A stretch of 64,000 nt of DNA from Halorubrum sp. F4 (lineage in GTDB: Archaea; Halobacteriota; Halobacteria; Halobacteriales; Haloferacaceae), in the NCBI RefSeq assembly GCF_027257195.1, contig NZ_JAPDFS010000002.1:582750-646749 (forward strand). The letters run 5' to 3'. Below, one piece after another: positions 50,637 to 58,203 of the stretch; the stretch's first letter is position 1; each line of letters begins with the position of its first letter. The notes beneath the pieces are model-generated. The model worked only from the letters and a program-made list of their open reading frames with translations, made no database searches and was not told the origin of the DNA. Position numbers and translations under genes: made by a program.

Positions 50637-51503
50637 CTACTCCAACAGCTCCCCCAGCTCGTTCACGTCCGGGAGCACCGCGTCGGCACCGGCGTTGGCG
50701 AACTTCTCCCGTCCCGACTCGCCCGTGAGCCCGCCCGTGAGCACGCCGATAGCGTAGTAGACGCGCTCGCCGTCCTCGCGGTCCGCGTTGCGGGCGGTCC
50801 GCACGTCGTCGAGGGTGTCGCCGGCGAACGCGATCCGGTCGGCGTCGAACCGCTCGGCGAGTTCGACGAGCGCCCGCGGATGCGGCTTCCCCTCCTCCCA
50901 GTCGTCCATGGTGAACCGGTGACGATCGGGGACGTCGAGGCCGACGCGGTCGAGCGCGATCTCGGCCTCCGCGGCGGGACGTCCCGTCAACACGCCAACG
51001 TCGAACCGCTCGGTCAACGCGTCGATCGTCGCCGGCTCGACGAGCGTGGGCTCGTCGTGGATGTAGCCCGTCGTCGCCACCGGCGGGTCGCCGCCCTCGA
51101 GCTCGCGGTACAGCTCCTCGCCGAGGTACAGCGCCTGGAACACGGCGTGGAGGCGGTCGGTGTCCCACTGGTCGCGGACCCGCGCCTGTGCGACGTCGGG
51201 AAGGTCGGCGACGACGCGTTTCGCCGCCTCCAGTCCGCCCGCCTCGTCGGCGGCGATCCGGTTCGTGAAGGTCTCGACGTCCATCCGGAGTCCTTCGCGG
51301 CGGGCTACCACGAAAAGCGCGGCCGCGTACGTCAGCTCCCAGTCGTTGTTGAACCCGCCGGCGTCCTTGAACGACTGGATCGCCTCGCGGTCGATCGTCC
51401 TGCCGCACACGCGGTCGACCGACTCGATGATCGCCCGGCGGTAGGAGTCCGCGACGTCGACCAGCACTCCGTCGATATCGAGCACGACAGCGTCGACCTG
51501 CAT
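50637..51503 (-). CDS. HAD-superfamily hydrolase (TIGR01548-like)
   Basis: 288 residues. HAD motif [17 protein letters not shown] (nucleophile Asp at about 9, Asp at 11), motif [13 protein letters not shown] (about 178), the Lys in [10 protein letters not shown] (about 212) and motif [11 protein letters not shown] (about 233-240). A helical cap of about 150 residues contains [19 protein letters not shown], which is characteristic of the archaeal TIGR01548 group. Phosphatase substrate unknown. It converges on the CAU tRNA 27 bp away. Confidence 0.83.
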   Translation of the reverse strand: MQVDAVVLDIDGVLVDVADSYRRAIIESVDRVCGRTIDREAIQSFKDAGGFNNDWELTYAAALFVVARREGLRMDVETFTNRIAADEAGGLEAAKRVVADLPDVAQARVRDQWDTDRLHAVFQALYLGEELYRELEGGDPPVATTGYIHDEPTLVEPATIDALTERFDVGVLTGRPAAEAEIALDRVGLDVPDRHRFTMDDWEEGKPHPRALVELAERFDADRIAFAGDTLDDVRTARNADREDGERVYYAIGVLTGGLTGESGREKFANAGADAVLPDVNELGELLE

Positions 51504-51606
51504 ACCCGTAGGCCGGCAGGGGGAGAAATGAACGTTCGGGTTCCCGCGGTTCGCTCCGCGGACGGCGCTCCCGACCGCGGAGGGTCGTCGCGTCCACGGA
51601 AACCGA

Positions 51607-52098
51607 TCACGGGGAAGGATCCGCGATCGAGCGTGCGACGTACAGCGTCGTATCCGGCAGCGACCGGCGTTCGACGGGGACGACCGGCTCCTCGAACCCG
51701 AGCGTGGTGAACAGGCAGGCGGCGTCGAGTCGGCGCGCCAACGCGACGGTGGGACGTTGAAGCTCCGCCGGGAGGCGGCGGGCGTACACCGCGTCGACCC
51801 CGTCGCTCGTGCCGAGCGAGGACGAGGGGTCGGGCGCGTCCGCGAGCACGACCACGTCGCCGTGGCGGACGCGAAGCGAGCCCCGAGGAACCGTATTCGC
51901 GTCCTCGGTCGATCCGGCCACGTGATCGTCCCCGCCGCTACCGTCGATCGCGACGTCGGCGACGTCGATGGCGGTCACGTCACGACCTCGATCGGCGAGG
52001 TCCTCGGCGACGCCGAGGCGGTCGCCGCAACCGACCTCCAGGAGCCGGTCGAACCGCTCGAGTTCGGCCACGAGCGCACGACGTGAGGTAGATGCCAC
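51607..52098 (-). CDS. UPF0146 family protein, Rossmann-like
   Basis: 163 residues from the GTG at 52098 ([10 protein letters not shown]); the frame goes on far upstream only as antisense sequence of the archaemetzincin gene. [29 protein letters not shown] (about 18-46) is a methyltransferase-like SAM loop; [45 protein letters not shown] (about 101-145) is the UPF0146 hallmark. A region of low similarity (about 50-80) is Asp/Gly rich. Role unknown. Divergent from amzA; 39 bp between starts. Confidence 0.82.
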   Translation of the reverse strand: MASTSRRALVAELERFDRLLEVGCGDRLGVAEDLADRGRDVTAIDVADVAIDGSGGDDHVAGSTEDANTVPRGSLRVRHGDVVVLADAPDPSSSLGTSDGVDAVYARRLPAELQRPTVALARRLDAACLFTTLGFEEPVVPVERRSLPDTTLYVARSIADPSP

Positions 52099-52104
52099 GG
52101 CGGG

Positions 52105-52114
52105 AGGTTTATGA
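52105..52114 (+). promoter_or_regulatory. TATA-like box of archaemetzincin gene
   Basis: AGGTTTATGA lies 24-33 nt before ATG 52138 and includes the ATG at 52111, which makes that ATG an unlikely start. Confidence 0.45.
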
Positions 52115-52137
52115 CCGCGGCGGGCAAAAGTCGTTCC

Positions 52138-52659
52138 ATGCTCGTGGACATCGTGCCGGTCGGGGAGGTTTCCCCGCGAGTGAAGCGGGAGGCCTCCGCG
52201 GTGCTTCGGTCGGTGTACGACTGTGACGTGACGGTCCACGACGACCAGGAAGTCCCGGAGACCGCCTACGACGACGGCCGAGGACAGTACCGGGCGGAGG
52301 ACCTCATCGAGGTCGTCGGCCGCGTCGGCGGCGGCGAGAAGAACATCGGGATCACGCCGCGCGACCTCTACTACCGACGGCGGAACTACGTGTTCGGGTT
52401 GGCGTACCTCAACGGCAGCGGCTCCGTCATCTCGACGCACCGGCTCCGAACCTCCTCGGACGGCGGCGTGTCGACGAAACCCGCGATCGACGTGTTCGCG
52501 GACCGCGTCCGCAAGGAGGTCGTCCACGAGATCGGCCACACCCTCGGTCTGGAGCACTGCGACAACAGCAAGTGCGTGATGTCCTTTTCGCCCACGGTCC
52601 GCGAGGTCGACGTGAAAGAGGAGAACCTGTGTGGGACCTGTTCGCGGCTCGTTCGGTGA
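52138..52659 (+). CDS. amzA: Archaemetzincin, zinc metalloprotease
   Basis: 173 residues from ATG 52138 (MLVDIVPVG). The zinc motif HEIGHTLGLEHC (HExxHxxGxxH, about residues 130-141) is followed by the conserved Cys set CDNSKCVMSFS and CGTC (about 141-168) and the Met-turn VMSF, all diagnostic for archaemetzincin (M54). These Cys bind a second zinc ion. Physiological substrates are unknown. No signal peptide, so cytoplasmic. Confidence 0.93.
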   Translation: MLVDIVPVGEVSPRVKREASAVLRSVYDCDVTVHDDQEVPETAYDDGRGQYRAEDLIEVVGRVGGGEKNIGITPRDLYYRRRNYVFGLAYLNGSGSVISTHRLRTSSDGGVSTKPAIDVFADRVRKEVVHEIGHTLGLEHCDNSKCVMSFSPTVREVDVKEENLCGTCSRLVR

Positions 52660-52770
52660 GGCTCGGCATCGATGGCCACGTCGGCCGTCACCGATCACCG
52701 CACCTGCCGACGGATCGTTCCGACCCGTCCCGCCGGTAGAGGTAAACCCCGTCCGATCCATATCCGAGGT

Positions 52771-53070
52771 ATGGCCGCAAAGTCGGAGTACCGCGACCGG
52801 CCGGACGTCCAGGTCGCGCTGCTCGACGCGCTGGTCGACCGCGGCGACGAGGGGATGACCGTGTTGGAGCTCCGGGCGGCCGTCGACGCCGACATCGACG
52901 CGGTCGAGGACGCGCTCGCCGCGCTGAAGGAGGACTCGCTCATCACGGTCGAGAGCGGCGACCGCGTCCGCGTCTACCCCCACGACCGGGTCGTCCCGGA
53001 CGCCGAACCGAACGAGGCGGAACCGACCGGCGGGCTCCTCGAGGGCCTCAGAGAGCGGCTCGGGTTGTAG
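52771..53070 (+). CDS. Small winged-helix protein (DUF6432-like)
   Basis: 99 residues from ATG 52771 (MAAKSEYRDRPD); a TATA-like GGTAAACC about 27 nt upstream supports it. VQVALLDALVDRGDEGMTVLELRAAVDADIDAVEDALAALKEDSLITVESGDRVRVYP (about 13-70) has the helix-turn-helix plus wing pattern. C-terminus is a short acidic linker and an amphipathic helix. Haloarchaeal family of putative regulators, targets unknown. It precedes the YgfZ gene by 79 bp. Confidence 0.8.
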   Translation: MAAKSEYRDRPDVQVALLDALVDRGDEGMTVLELRAAVDADIDAVEDALAALKEDSLITVESGDRVRVYPHDRVVPDAEPNEAEPTGGLLEGLRERLGL

Positions 53071-53149
53071 GTCGAAAACGGGCCTCCGCTTCGAGGAGAG
53101 ACGATCCACGAACCGCGACCTTTTGGCCGTGCCGCGACTCGGTACGGCC

Positions 53150-54301
53150 ATGACGCTCGTCTCCGACGCCCACGCCGGTCACGGTGCGGTCTACCGCGAC
53201 CGCGGGGGCAGACAGGTCGTCGACCACTACGGCAAGCCCGCCCGCGTCGGGAAGGCAGTCAGAAACGTCGTCGGTGCGATCGAGATGGGATACGGCGTGC
53301 TCTCGGTCACGGGCGACGACCGGGTGGAGTTCGTCGACAACGCCGTCAGCAACCGCGTTCCCGCCGAGGACGGTCGCGGCGTCTACGCGCTGTTGTGTGA
53401 CCCGCAGGGCGGGATCGAGACGGACATGTACGTCTACAACGCGAACGAGCGGCTGCTCGTCTTCGTTCCCCCCGAGCGCGCCGGTCCCGTCCTCGAGGAC
53501 TGGTCGGGGAAGGTCTTCATCCAGGACGTGGAGATCGAGGACGTCTCCGACGAGTTCGGGGTGTTCGGCGTTCACGGCCCGAAATCGACCGAGAAGGTCG
53601 CCTCGGTGCTCGGCGGGCCGGGCGCGCCCGAGGAGCCGCTGACGTTCGTCCGCGGGTCGATGGTCGACGCCGGCGTCACCGTGATCGCGTCCGACTCGCC
53701 GCTCGGCGAGGAGGGCTACGAGGTCGTCTGTGCGGTCGACGACGCCCCCGACGTCTTCGACACGCTCGTTAACCGCGGACTCAACGCCGCCCCGTTCGGC
53801 TACCGGACGTGGGACGCGCTGGGCCTCGAGGCGGGGACGCCGCTCTTCGAGCACGAACTGGAGGGGACGCTCCCGAACGTCCTCGGGATCCGGAACGCCC
53901 TCGACTTCGAGAAGGGGTGTTACGTCGGCCAGGAGGTCGTCTCCCGCGTCGAGAACCAGGGCCGACCCAGCCGCCGGCTCGTCGGGATCTCTCTCGACGG
54001 CCTCGTCGACGACCTCGCCGACGTCGACGGGGACGCGGACCCCGAGGGCGTCGACGACCGCCTTCCCGACCCCGGTGCGGCCGTCTTCGAGGGCGACGTG
54101 GCCGTCGGCGAGGTGACCCGTGCCGCGGTCGGTCCCGCGGTCGAGGCGCCGATCGCCCTCGCGTTCGTCGACTTCGACACGGCCGCGAAGGCGGTCACCG
54201 TGCGCGTCGACGGTGAGGAGGTCGCGGCGACCCGGACCGACCTCCCGTTCGTGGAGGGAAGCGCCCGCTCCGGGCGGCTCCCGACGTATCCGGAGGAGTG
54301 A
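53150..54301 (+). CDS. YgfZ/GcvT-like folate-binding protein
   Basis: 383 residues from ATG 53150. GcvT fold: VEFVDNAVSNRVPAEDGRGVYALLCDPQGGIETDMYV (about 60-95), the FGVHGPKSTEKV segment, AAPFGYRTWDALGLEAGTPLFEHELEGTLPNVLGIRNALDFEKGCYVGQEVVSRVENQGRP (about 205-270). The KGCYxGQE motif marks the YgfZ branch, which supports Fe-S enzyme maturation with tetrahydrofolate or an archaeal analogue; catalytic Asp of true GcvT aminomethyltransferase is not evident. Alone, no gcv genes nearby. A hairpin lies 78 bp downstream. Confidence 0.82.
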   Translation: MTLVSDAHAGHGAVYRDRGGRQVVDHYGKPARVGKAVRNVVGAIEMGYGVLSVTGDDRVEFVDNAVSNRVPAEDGRGVYALLCDPQGGIETDMYVYNANERLLVFVPPERAGPVLEDWSGKVFIQDVEIEDVSDEFGVFGVHGPKSTEKVASVLGGPGAPEEPLTFVRGSMVDAGVTVIASDSPLGEEGYEVVCAVDDAPDVFDTLVNRGLNAAPFGYRTWDALGLEAGTPLFEHELEGTLPNVLGIRNALDFEKGCYVGQEVVSRVENQGRPSRRLVGISLDGLVDDLADVDGDADPEGVDDRLPDPGAAVFEGDVAVGEVTRAAVGPAVEAPIALAFVDFDTAAKAVTVRVDGEEVAATRTDLPFVEGSARSGRLPTYPEE

Positions 54302-54378
54302 GAACCGAGATCGAACCGACGCCGTTGCGGTGGCGCGCCCGGGAGCGGGCCCTCGGCCCGCGACCGGACCGCGAGGGA

Positions 54379-54410
54379 GTCGGCTCGGCGTTTGAAAACG
54401 CCGAGCCGAC
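54379..54410 (+). terminator. Strong inverted repeat / hairpin after the YgfZ gene
   Basis: GTCGGCTCGGCGTTT (54379-54393) and AAACGCCGAGCCGAC (54396-54410) form a perfect 15-bp inverted repeat with a 2-nt centre. It could be a terminator for ygfZ or an end of a dispersed element; no U-run follows. Confidence 0.5.
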
Positions 54411-54582
54411 GAGGCTGGGGAGGCGTGAGGCGCGGTTGCGGTCGCGGAGGGTAGGACTCGAAGGGGTAGCCGTGACCCCCGTGAGCACGTAGATCCCGTT
54501 CGTGGAGGTTCGTTCCAGTGTTCGTAGCGAGGATCACCGAAGCAGTGAGAGCCGCGTGTTCATGGTCGTTACCGGGACTCCC
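54411..54582. repeat. Possible dispersed Halorubrum-type intergenic repeat
   Basis: The block beginning GAGGCTGGGGAGGCGTGAGG and containing a GGTAGGACTCGAAGGGGTAG segment looks like repeated intergenic sequence I recall from haloarchaeal contigs, not a gene: frames are short and closed. Only one copy is seen in this window, so the repeat status is a guess. Confidence 0.3.
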
Positions 54583-55830
54583 TCATCCGCCATCCCCGTC
54601 CTTTTCCTTTCGACGTTGAACGGGTTCGCCTAGACACCGACCCGTCACCAGAAACCCGAGGCCAGCGACGAAGCACGTGACGGCGATCAACGGGAACATG
54701 GACTGAACCCCGATCCGGGACGCCAACGCTCCGAACAACACCGGACTGATCGCACCACCCAACCCCGAAGCGGTCTGGACGATGCCGAACAGACTCCCGC
54801 TGAACTCCCGTTCGGAGTACTCCGAGGCCAACGTGTTCACCACCGGCAACGACGCGTAGACGGCCACCCCTAACAGGAAGAACCACCCGAACAACACCAC
54901 GGCCGACGTCGGAACGAAGGCGGTCGCCACGATGAAGCCACCGGCACCGAGAAACGTGGCGGTCAGCAGGTCGAGTCGGTCGAACCGGTCGGCCAGTGCC
55001 CCGAACCCGACCGTCGAGAGGGCACTTCCGGCGAGGAACAGAAAGAACATTCCGTTGGCGATACCCGTCGACAGACCGGTGCGGGCAACGACGTACGACG
55101 TGAAATACGTTCGGACCCCGTAGGACTGGAGGGTGAACAGCAACTTCGCCAGAAAGAGCCCGAGAACCCACCACGCGAGTGGAATTCGCGTCACCTCCCA
55201 GACGTCGGTGAGGAGTCGTTTGAAACCCCGCCGTTCGGCCGAGCCGGACTGCGATGTAGTGGTCGTCGCCGATGGGGTATCCACCGACGAAAGCGGCTCC
55301 ATTAGGAGAGCGAACGCGCCCGCATACAGGAGGCCGACCCCGGCGGTGACGCCCAGTGCGATCCGCCAGTCGGTCACGACCGCGAGACCACCGATGAGGA
55401 CCGGCGCGAGCATGTTCCCGAACATCCCCGCGAGTTCGTGGATCCCCATCGCCTTTCCCTCCGTTTCGGCTCCTTCGATATCGCTGATGAGGGACATCCC
55501 CGCAGGGTGGTAGGTACTCCCTCCAGCGCCGGAGAGTGCGACCCCTCCGAGCAGTACCGGATAGGACGGGGCGACACTCGCAAGCGTCATTCCGGTACCC
55601 ATCACCGCCATCCCGACCGTGATGAGACGGGACTGCCCGAGGCGGTCGGCGACGGCCCCGGCGGGGAGTTGTAAGGTCGCATACATGGAAAAGAAGACGG
55701 TGACGAGCAGTCCAGCGCGAGTGTACGAGAGGTCGAACTCCGAGATGAGAAGCGGGAGGATCGGCAACAACGGCGAAACGATGGCCACGGGAGCCATGAC
55801 CCATCCCGTTCGATCGCGTTCGTCGACCAC
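54583..55830 (-). CDS. MFS transporter
   Basis: 415 residues from a GTG at 55830. About twelve hydrophobic helices, with MFS A-motif GAVADRLGQSRLITVG (about 57-72) and the equivalent GALADRFDRLDLLTAT after helix 8. An AGASTYHPAGMSLISD-like region (SGAGGSTYHPAGMS, near 100) and the central loop of about 25 residues (Ser/Thr-rich) divide the halves. Substrate unknown; the HPAG motif recalls fosmidomycin/sugar-type exporters. Codon use is visibly less GC-biased than in neighbours. It follows the PiT gene by 15 bp on the same strand. Confidence 0.82.
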   Translation of the reverse strand: MVDERDRTGWVMAPVAIVSPLLPILPLLISEFDLSYTRAGLLVTVFFSMYATLQLPAGAVADRLGQSRLITVGMAVMGTGMTLASVAPSYPVLLGGVALSGAGGSTYHPAGMSLISDIEGAETEGKAMGIHELAGMFGNMLAPVLIGGLAVVTDWRIALGVTAGVGLLYAGAFALLMEPLSSVDTPSATTTTSQSGSAERRGFKRLLTDVWEVTRIPLAWWVLGLFLAKLLFTLQSYGVRTYFTSYVVARTGLSTGIANGMFFLFLAGSALSTVGFGALADRFDRLDLLTATFLGAGGFIVATAFVPTSAVVLFGWFFLLGVAVYASLPVVNTLASEYSEREFSGSLFGIVQTASGLGGAISPVLFGALASRIGVQSMFPLIAVTCFVAGLGFLVTGRCLGEPVQRRKEKDGDGG

Positions 55831-55845
55831 GCTCGCTCGGCCCGA

Positions 55846-57024
55846 TCACAACACGAACCGCACGCCCGAGTAGACGCCGAACCCGAGCACCAGCGACCCG
55901 ACGAGCGACGCGACCCACGCGAGCACGGTGTACCCCATCTTCGAGCGGCTCACGCCGGCGTCGCCGGCGGCGTATCCCGCGCCGACGATCGCCGAGACGA
56001 TGATCTCGTTGAACGAGACGGGGATCCCGAACGCGACCGCGGTCTGGGCGATGGCGAACGACGGAATGAGTGCGGAGATCGACCGCCTCGGTCCCATCGA
56101 GGCGTAGTCCTGTGAGATCGCCTTGATCATCCGCGGCGCGCCGGTCCACGACCCGGCGAGCAGGCCGACCCCTCCGCCGACTAGCAGCGCCCAGAGAGGC
56201 ACGCCCACGTCGGAGAAGATCGGGACGAGCGGCCCGATCGCGAGGCCGACCTGCGAGCCGCCGGCCGAGAACGCCACGAGCCCGCCCATCGCGAGCAGGA
56301 ACCGACGCTGTGCGCCCGCGCGGTCGCGTCCGACGTCGACGTAGACCGCGGCGGAGACGACCGCGGCCACGGCGGCCGTCACGGCGAGGACGCCGGCGGA
56401 ACCGGGAACGCCGATCGCGACTCCCGCCGCCTCGGCGATCGACGCCTGTTCTCCCTCGGGGCCGAGCAGCGCGAACCCGACGTTGGCGACGATCGCGCCG
56501 ACCACGCCGGCCAGCGCCGCGGTGAGCGCGCGCTCCGGGAGACGGTCGCCGATCAGCAGCCGGGCGACCCCGTAGGCGATCCCGCCGCCGACGAACGGGG
56601 TAAGCACCCACAGCGTGAGGATCTCGGAGTACTTCGGCCACGCGGGGTCGCCGCCCATCGCGAGGCCGACGCCGACGACCGCGCCGGTGACGGTGAACGC
56701 GGTGGCGATCGGGTAGCCGGCGAAGACGCCGATGGCGACGAGCACCGCGGCGGTGACGAGCGCGACGATGGCGGCGGTGGCGGTGAGCGTGACCCCGCCG
56801 ATCAGCTCGGTTCCGACCGCTTCCGTGACGTTCGCTCCCTGGAGGATCGCTCCGAGGAGCCCGAGGACGCCGACGACGAGGCCGGCACGCATCACGGAGA
56901 TGGCGTTGGCTCCGACGGCGGGGGCGAACGGGGTCGACCCGGAGGAGCCGGCGCCGATGGACCACGCCATGAAGAGACTGGCGGCGCCGGCGACGAGGAG
57001 CGTGAGCGTCGTGACGACGACCAT
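55846..57024 (-). CDS. PiT-family inorganic phosphate transporter (first copy)
   Basis: 392 residues. Two inverted PiT repeats: N-terminal MAWSIGAGSSGSTPFAPAVGANAIS (about 19-43) and C-terminal AFSAGGSQVGLAIGPLVP (about 255-272), which replace the more usual GANDvANA; middle loop DVGRDRAGAQ is short. About eleven helices. PiT carriers import phosphate (or metal-phosphate) with H+ or Na+. Starts 2 bp after a 42-codon membrane gene, so both are probably co-expressed. Confidence 0.85.
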   Translation of the reverse strand: MVVVTTLTLLVAGAASLFMAWSIGAGSSGSTPFAPAVGANAISVMRAGLVVGVLGLLGAILQGANVTEAVGTELIGGVTLTATAAIVALVTAAVLVAIGVFAGYPIATAFTVTGAVVGVGLAMGGDPAWPKYSEILTLWVLTPFVGGGIAYGVARLLIGDRLPERALTAALAGVVGAIVANVGFALLGPEGEQASIAEAAGVAIGVPGSAGVLAVTAAVAAVVSAAVYVDVGRDRAGAQRRFLLAMGGLVAFSAGGSQVGLAIGPLVPIFSDVGVPLWALLVGGGVGLLAGSWTGAPRMIKAISQDYASMGPRRSISALIPSFAIAQTAVAFGIPVSFNEIIVSAIVGAGYAAGDAGVSRSKMGYTVLAWVASLVGSLVLGFGVYSGVRFVL

Positions 57025-57026
57025 CG

Positions 57027-57155
57027 TTATCGCTGCCCGTCCTCGTAGCCCTCACGCAGTCCCATCAGGGTACGTCGGACGAGGAGGAAACCGAAGAAGA
57101 ACAACCCGAGCAGACCGACGAGAACGAGCACGAACAGCGGCTCGACCGATATCAT
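57027..57155 (-). CDS. 42-residue single-helix microprotein before the PiT gene
   Basis: 42 residues: MISVEPLFVL, then VLVGLLGLFFFGFLLV (one helix, about 8-26), RRTLMGLREGYEDGQR. The positive-inside Arg cluster after the helix and the 2-bp distance to the PiT start argue for a real gene. Such small proteins are often conserved beside haloarchaeal phosphate carriers as far as I recall. A weak CGCCTAACT box lies about 27-35 nt upstream (57182-57190). Confidence 0.6.
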   Translation of the reverse strand: MISVEPLFVLVLVGLLGLFFFGFLLVRRTLMGLREGYEDGQR

Positions 57156-57597
57156 ACACGGAGATCCGTCGGCACGGAGTTAGGCGTTTCGACCCGCTGA
57201 CCCGGCGGAGGGACCGCAGATACCTCTCCTCGACGTCACTAAAACGCGTTTTTGTGCCTCGAACACCTATAATACGGTACCCGGGCAATACGCAAGTGCG
57301 ACCCCCGCTTCGGCCCTCCGCCGAGTACCGCTCGACGCCGGTACCCGGGAGTCCCCCCCGCAACCGAGGCGCACGTCCGCCCTCCGTCCGTTCGGACGAT
57401 CCCCCGTCGTCCGAGCGGTCGACGTCTCCGGGACGACGCCTCCTGGACGGCGGTCGTTCCCCCGACGACCGTCCGTCCGATCGGGCCGAGGCGGGGAGTC
57501 GCGGTCGTCCGTCCCCACCCGTCCGACCGATCCCCCTCCGTCGAGACGCGGGACGGACGCGTGTACTCTTCTGCTCGATTCGTCCGTCCTCACACGG
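57156..57597. other. Gene-free region with promoter-like elements
   Basis: This 442-bp interval separates the microprotein/PiT/MFS unit from the phosphoesterase and has no plausible coding frame. It has several promoter-like AT patches (CTAAAACGCGTTTTTG around 57239-57254 and CTATAATACGG at 57267-57277), two copies of GGTACCCGGG (near 57278-57287 and 57341-57350), and a C-rich plus strand from 57300 on (runs such as GTCCCCCCCG). A small non-coding RNA here is possible; no structure was recognised. Confidence 0.4.
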
Positions 57598-58107
57598 CTA
57601 TCGTTCGATCCGGAACCGGTCGAAGACCTCGCCGTCAGGCGTGACGAGTCGGCCGTCGAGCCCGTCGTCAGCCGACTCGAGTTCCGCGTGAGCCGGTCGG
57701 TTTCCCCGCGGCTGGGCGTGACTTCCCGGGTTCAGGATCGGGACTGCGGTCGAGTCGTCGAATCTCGGTCGGTGGCTGTGGCCGCAGATCACGGCGTCGG
57801 CGTCGCGGCCGCGAGCGAGCATGACGAGCCCGGTGTCGCCGCTCCGGTGTCTGTGCGTCACCGCGAACCGGACGCCGCCGAACTCGACGGTGCGGACATC
57901 GGGCAGTCGGTCCCGGATCGTCGCGCCGTCGTTGTTGCCGAACACGGCACGGAGGGAGTCCGTCGCCCGTTCGAACGCGTCGAGGACGGGCTCCCGATAG
58001 AAGTCGCCCGCGTGGACGACGAGATCGGCGCTCTCGACCGCCTCACGGGTCCGTCCGCGGAGCTTCGGGTCGTCGGTACTGTGAGTGTCCGAGAGGACGA
58101 CGAGCAT
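57598..58107 (-). CDS. YfcE/MJ0936-type metallophosphoesterase
   Basis: 169 residues. Metal-binding motifs of the calcineurin-like fold: LSDTHST (about 5-9), HAGDFY (about 31-34), VFGNNDG (about 54-58), VTHRHRSG (about 82), CGHSHRP (about 107-111). It is of the small phosphodiesterase branch (YfcE/MJ0936), acting on model phosphodiesters; natural substrate unknown. In the GH(T/S)H motif the third position is Ser. Single gene, TATA-like CGCTTAACCG about 25 nt upstream (minus strand). Confidence 0.88.
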   Translation of the reverse strand: MLVVLSDTHSTDDPKLRGRTREAVESADLVVHAGDFYREPVLDAFERATDSLRAVFGNNDGATIRDRLPDVRTVEFGGVRFAVTHRHRSGDTGLVMLARGRDADAVICGHSHRPRFDDSTAVPILNPGSHAQPRGNRPAHAELESADDGLDGRLVTPDGEVFDRFRIER

Positions 58108-58203
58108 GTCATTCGGTTCCGACGCACGGCGGTTAAGCGTCGCGGGCGAGTCGGACCGGAGGGGTCGGTCGGACCAGCGACGGCCGGCGGAGAAGCCTCG
58201 TGC

